64,000 nucleotides of DNA from Brevibacillus brevis (GTDB lineage Bacteria > Bacillota > Bacilli > Brevibacillales > Brevibacillaceae). A program made the translations under genes and the position numbers. Where the stretch lies: assembly GCF_001039275.2 (NCBI RefSeq), contig NZ_CP030117.1, positions 2,542,001-2,606,000 on the forward strand, given 5' to 3'. This document shows positions 61,043-64,000 of this stretch, piece by piece. The notes under the pieces were generated by a model, which searched no databases, was not told the origin of the DNA, and worked only from the letters and a program-made list of their open reading frames with translations. Positions within the stretch are counted from its first letter, which is position 1. The number at the start of each line of letters is the position of its first letter.

Positions 61043-63946
61043 TTGAATCGATTACTAGTTGTAGATTTTGAAACGACGGGAAGCCATCCACGCCAAGGTG
61101 ACAGCATCATTCAGATTGGTGCCGTCGCAATCGATGACGGGCAGATTACCGAGAGTTTTTCCACCCTGATTCATCCGGGCCAGGATATTCCACCGTTTAT
61201 TACCCAATTAACAGGGATTACCAATGAGATGGTTGCAGATGCTCCTTCCTTGGAAGAAGTGTTTCCAGATTTCTTGCGTTTATTGGACGGACGAGCTTTT
61301 GTTGCGCATAATGCAAGCTTTGATCTCCAATTTTTACAAGAAGCCCTGCTGAGCCAGGGCTATTATGCGTTTGACGGCTACGTGCTTGATACTGTGGAGC
61401 TATCCCGCGTTCTTTTGCCGATGCAAAATAGCTACAGACTCGGAGAACTGGCGTCTGAGCTGGAAATCGAGCACGATAATCCCCATCAAGCAGATAGCGA
61501 TGCACTCGCAACGGCGCAGTTATTTCTTCACTTGCTCGATATTTTAAAGAGACTGCCGCTCGTGACGATCCAGCGCCTCCAGATGCTCGTCTCTTCGTTT
61601 CGCTCTGATATCGAGGTTCTCTTACGTACGATCGAAATGGAAAAGCTCATAGAGCTGCCAGAGCTGGCTGGAACACCAACCGAAACGGATTCCTCAGACA
61701 TGTGGGATGTTTATCGCCAGTTGGCCCTTCGGAAGCGAGAAGAAAAATTAACAGCCTCGCTAAAACGTTCCCATGTCGATGTGACAGTGACCAAAGCGTT
61801 TGCTGACCAGCTCGAGGATGTTTTGGGCGAAAACGGGCACATGCAGGCGAAAATGTCGGGGTATCAACGTCGGGATGCTCAGGAAGCGATGATGCATGCC
61901 GTCTATGAGGCAATGGAGGATGGTGCCCATTTATTGGTAGAGGCTGGGACAGGTACGGGAAAATCATTAGCCTATCTCTTGCCGGGGATCATTTGGGCTC
62001 ATCACAATCAGCAGCAGCTGGTAGTCAGTACCAACACCATTCAATTGCAGGAACAGCTATTCTACAAGGAAATCGCTACCTTGCAGGAGTCTCTGCCGTT
62101 TTCCTTTACAGCTTCGACGCTAAAAGGCAGAGGAAATTACTTATGCTTGCGTAAATTTGAACAAGCCGTGGACGAGCCAGTAGAAGGAAGCAGCCAAGAA
62201 ATGCGCTTGGTCAAAGGACAGATGCTGACTTGGCTCACGCAAACCGTTACCGGTGATGTGGAAGAGCTGAGTATGCCTCCGAGTGGCCAACTGCTGTGGC
62301 AACAGGTAAAAAGTGATACGAGCTCTTGTTTGAATCGGGCTTGTCCCTGGTTTAGTCGCTGCTACTATTTTCAGGCGAAGGAACGGGCGCGCGATGTCGA
62401 TGTACTCATTGTCAATCACGCCCTATTCATTAGCGACTTGCAAGCGGAGAATAGAATCCTCCCTCCGTATGAAGTGGCCATCGTCGATGAGGCTCATCAT
62501 TTGGAGGATGCCGCGACACAGCATTTAGGCAAGCAGTTTTCAACTACGCAACTTCTTTTCTTGTTAGATCGCGCATCGGTTGAAGAGAGTGGGTCAATTG
62601 CCCGCTTCGCAGAAGAGCTGCAAAGCTGGATGCCTGCGGTACAAGAAGATGTAGCCACTAAGCTTCTGGAGCTCAGAAAACAGTCCGCTGCCTTACGTGA
62701 GAAAGCGCAGCAATGGACACAGCTCTTGTATGCATGGGCATCAGATCGTGCGGAGGAGACGGCGGATGCTGGACGTGAGACGGTACGTTATCGGATCGAA
62801 TCCTTTGTAGGCAAACACGAAAAAATACGCAAAGTAACCAAAAAGCTTATTGATGGGATGACCGCATACGCAGCGGACATCGAGCAGCTATTGCGAACGA
62901 CTCCGCAAGAGGAAAAGCCTCCTTTTGCCGTACGCAGTCTACTGACAGATTTATTCGGCCTCATCAAAGACTGGCAAAACGCCGTGGAGCTGCTTCACTT
63001 CTTTTTGCTTGAGCAGGATGCCGAGTATGTATATTGGATGGAAGTAGAGTCCCGTACAGCTCGCAAGCAGGTTCATTTGTCAGCAGCACTCTTGAAGGTT
63101 GCCGACTCTCTGGCAGAACCGCTTTTCGCGCAAAAGCGGAGTCTGATCTTGACATCAGCCACTCTGACGGTCAAAAACAGCTTCTCCTACATCAAAAGCC
63201 AGTTTGGTCTCGACCAATTGCCCGAGGAACGAGTGCGTACCTTGTCACTGCCATCGCCGTTTCACTATGAAGAGCAGGGATTACTGTTGATTCCATCTGA
63301 TTTCCCTGCACCAGGCAAAGAGAGTGACCATACGTATTTGGAGGCGGTCATTCAAGGGTGCGTGGATGTCGTACTGGCTTCGAAAGGAAGGACGCTGATC
63401 CTGTTCACCTCCCACTCGATGCTTCGACTTGTTTACCAAGCAATGAAGGAACGCCTTGCGGAGGCCCCAGAACCGTATACGTTATTTGGTCACGGGATTG
63501 ATAGCAACAATCGGAGCAAGCTGGTGCGTCTGTTCCGAAGCATGGAGAGAAGTGTCCTACTTGGGACGAGCAGCTTCTGGGAAGGTGTCGATATCCAGGG
63601 GGAATGGCTGAGCAGTTTAGTCATTGTTCGCCTCCCATTTGCTCCACCGAATCATCCAGTCTATCAAGGAAGGGCAGAGCTTTTAAAGGCAGAAGGAAAA
63701 AACGCTTTTATGTCCTTGTCTCTTCCACAAGCTGTTCTGCAATTTAAACAAGGGGTAGGTCGATTAATTCGCCACCACTTGGATCGCGGGGTCGTGATCG
63801 TTCTAGACACACGTGTGGTTGAGTCGAGATATGGACGCTCTTTCCTTCAATCTTTGCCGCCATTTCAGATCGAAAGCGGTCCATGGCCAACGTTGCGAGA
63901 GCGCATAGAGCCATTCCTTAGTATGCAATCCCTGTCAGATTCATAA
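61043..63946 (+). CDS. dinG: DinG-family helicase with N-terminal 3'-5' exonuclease domain
   Basis: 967 aa, TTG start seven bases after GAGGTG. The N-terminal DEDD exonuclease (about 1-170) has VDFETTG, AHNASFDLQFL and HQADSDALATAQ. The helicase part has Walker A EAGTGTGKS (about 300), Cys residues in LCLRKF and CLNRACPWFSRC where XPD-type proteins bind an iron-sulfur cluster, a DEAHHLED box (about 483), and late motifs SSFWEGVDIQGE and QGVGRLIR. In B. subtilis DinG acts mainly as a nuclease. It ends 54 bp before the window end, where no further gene can be called. Confidence 0.95.
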   Translation: MNRLLVVDFETTGSHPRQGDSIIQIGAVAIDDGQITESFSTLIHPGQDIPPFITQLTGITNEMVADAPSLEEVFPDFLRLLDGRAFVAHNASFDLQFLQEALLSQGYYAFDGYVLDTVELSRVLLPMQNSYRLGELASELEIEHDNPHQADSDALATAQLFLHLLDILKRLPLVTIQRLQMLVSSFRSDIEVLLRTIEMEKLIELPELAGTPTETDSSDMWDVYRQLALRKREEKLTASLKRSHVDVTVTKAFADQLEDVLGENGHMQAKMSGYQRRDAQEAMMHAVYEAMEDGAHLLVEAGTGTGKSLAYLLPGIIWAHHNQQQLVVSTNTIQLQEQLFYKEIATLQESLPFSFTASTLKGRGNYLCLRKFEQAVDEPVEGSSQEMRLVKGQMLTWLTQTVTGDVEELSMPPSGQLLWQQVKSDTSSCLNRACPWFSRCYYFQAKERARDVDVLIVNHALFISDLQAENRILPPYEVAIVDEAHHLEDAATQHLGKQFSTTQLLFLLDRASVEESGSIARFAEELQSWMPAVQEDVATKLLELRKQSAALREKAQQWTQLLYAWASDRAEETADAGRETVRYRIESFVGKHEKIRKVTKKLIDGMTAYAADIEQLLRTTPQEEKPPFAVRSLLTDLFGLIKDWQNAVELLHFFLLEQDAEYVYWMEVESRTARKQVHLSAALLKVADSLAEPLFAQKRSLILTSATLTVKNSFSYIKSQFGLDQLPEERVRTLSLPSPFHYEEQGLLLIPSDFPAPGKESDHTYLEAVIQGCVDVVLASKGRTLILFTSHSMLRLVYQAMKERLAEAPEPYTLFGHGIDSNNRSKLVRLFRSMERSVLLGTSSFWEGVDIQGEWLSSLVIVRLPFAPPNHPVYQGRAELLKAEGKNAFMSLSLPQAVLQFKQGVGRLIRHHLDRGVVIVLDTRVVESRYGRSFLQSLPPFQIESGPWPTLRERIEPFLSMQSLSDS

Positions 63947-64000
63947 AATGAAGCAATAGTCTCATAGGGATTAAGGTGATAAAATAAATGTTATGGAAAA

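Noticed and set aside
63947..64000. Start of a further gene after dinG
   Set aside because: Only 54 bp remain; a TAAAAT element and an ATG near the edge are too little to call.

Overview
The window looks like a chromosomal core segment of an endospore-forming, motile, menaquinone-using member of the Bacillales. Gene order follows the Bacillus subtilis stretch from prsW/sleB/ypeB through cmk, der, gpsA, spoIVA, hbs, mtrB, hepS-menG-hepT, ndk, cheR, aroCBH, trpEDCFBA-hisC-tyrA-aroA, ypiA/ypiF, qcrABC, ypjA-D, dapB, mgsA, bshB1-bshA, cca, birA and panBCD to dinG. Protein style, frequent TTG/GTG starts and the genes inserted between the shared blocks point to Brevibacillus or a close Paenibacillaceae relative. 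That assignment is inference from recall; no search was run.

Layout. 1-4.6 kb: truncated L-asparaginase gene (minus strand), PrsW protease, a 52-residue zinc-ribbon protein, spore germination proteins SleB and YpeB, a PilZ flagellar brake and a small membrane protein. 4.6-13.7 kb: cmk, plsC, an S1-domain protein, type 2 IPP isomerase, spore-envelope membrane proteins (YphA, YIEGIA and its 60-aa partner), der, plsY, gpsA and a SpoVIF-like protein. 13.8-20.9 kb: a minus-strand gene of unknown function, two tandem [2Fe-2S] ferredoxins, a lipoprotein, spoIVA, HU, folE, tRNA-Pro(GGG), a lytic transglycosylase and mtrB (TRAP). 20.9-27.6 kb: heptaprenyl diphosphate and menaquinone genes, with three genes for late or futalosine-type menaquinone steps between menG and hepT, then ndk, cheR and a 52-aa ORF. 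27.9-40.6 kb: a complete aromatic supra-operon from chorismate synthase to EPSP synthase, with a TRAP-controlled trp leader of 11 triplets. 40.6-46.4 kb: the least conserved part, with an orphan promoter and terminator (small RNA candidate), an amidohydrolase homologue missing metal ligands, an ECF sigma/anti-sigma pair, a TPR protein, a SAP-like protein of unknown function and a stand-alone IDEAL protein. 46.6-49.3 kb: menaquinol:cytochrome c reductase. 49.4-64 kb: ypjBCD, dapB, mgsA, bacillithiol genes, cca, birA, panBCD behind a structured leader, a TPR protein and dinG.

The genes form a few connected themes: spore germination and morphogenesis, isoprenoid/menaquinone supply feeding the bc complex, and aromatic amino acid synthesis. 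TRAP is encoded about 10 kb upstream of the leader it is predicted to control. No CRISPR array, prophage, insertion sequence, defence island or secondary-metabolite cluster was seen. The most interesting signals are regulatory RNAs (trp leader, panB leader, small RNA candidate at 40.66 kb) and a few lineage-specific small or degenerate proteins; I found no clearly new multigene system.
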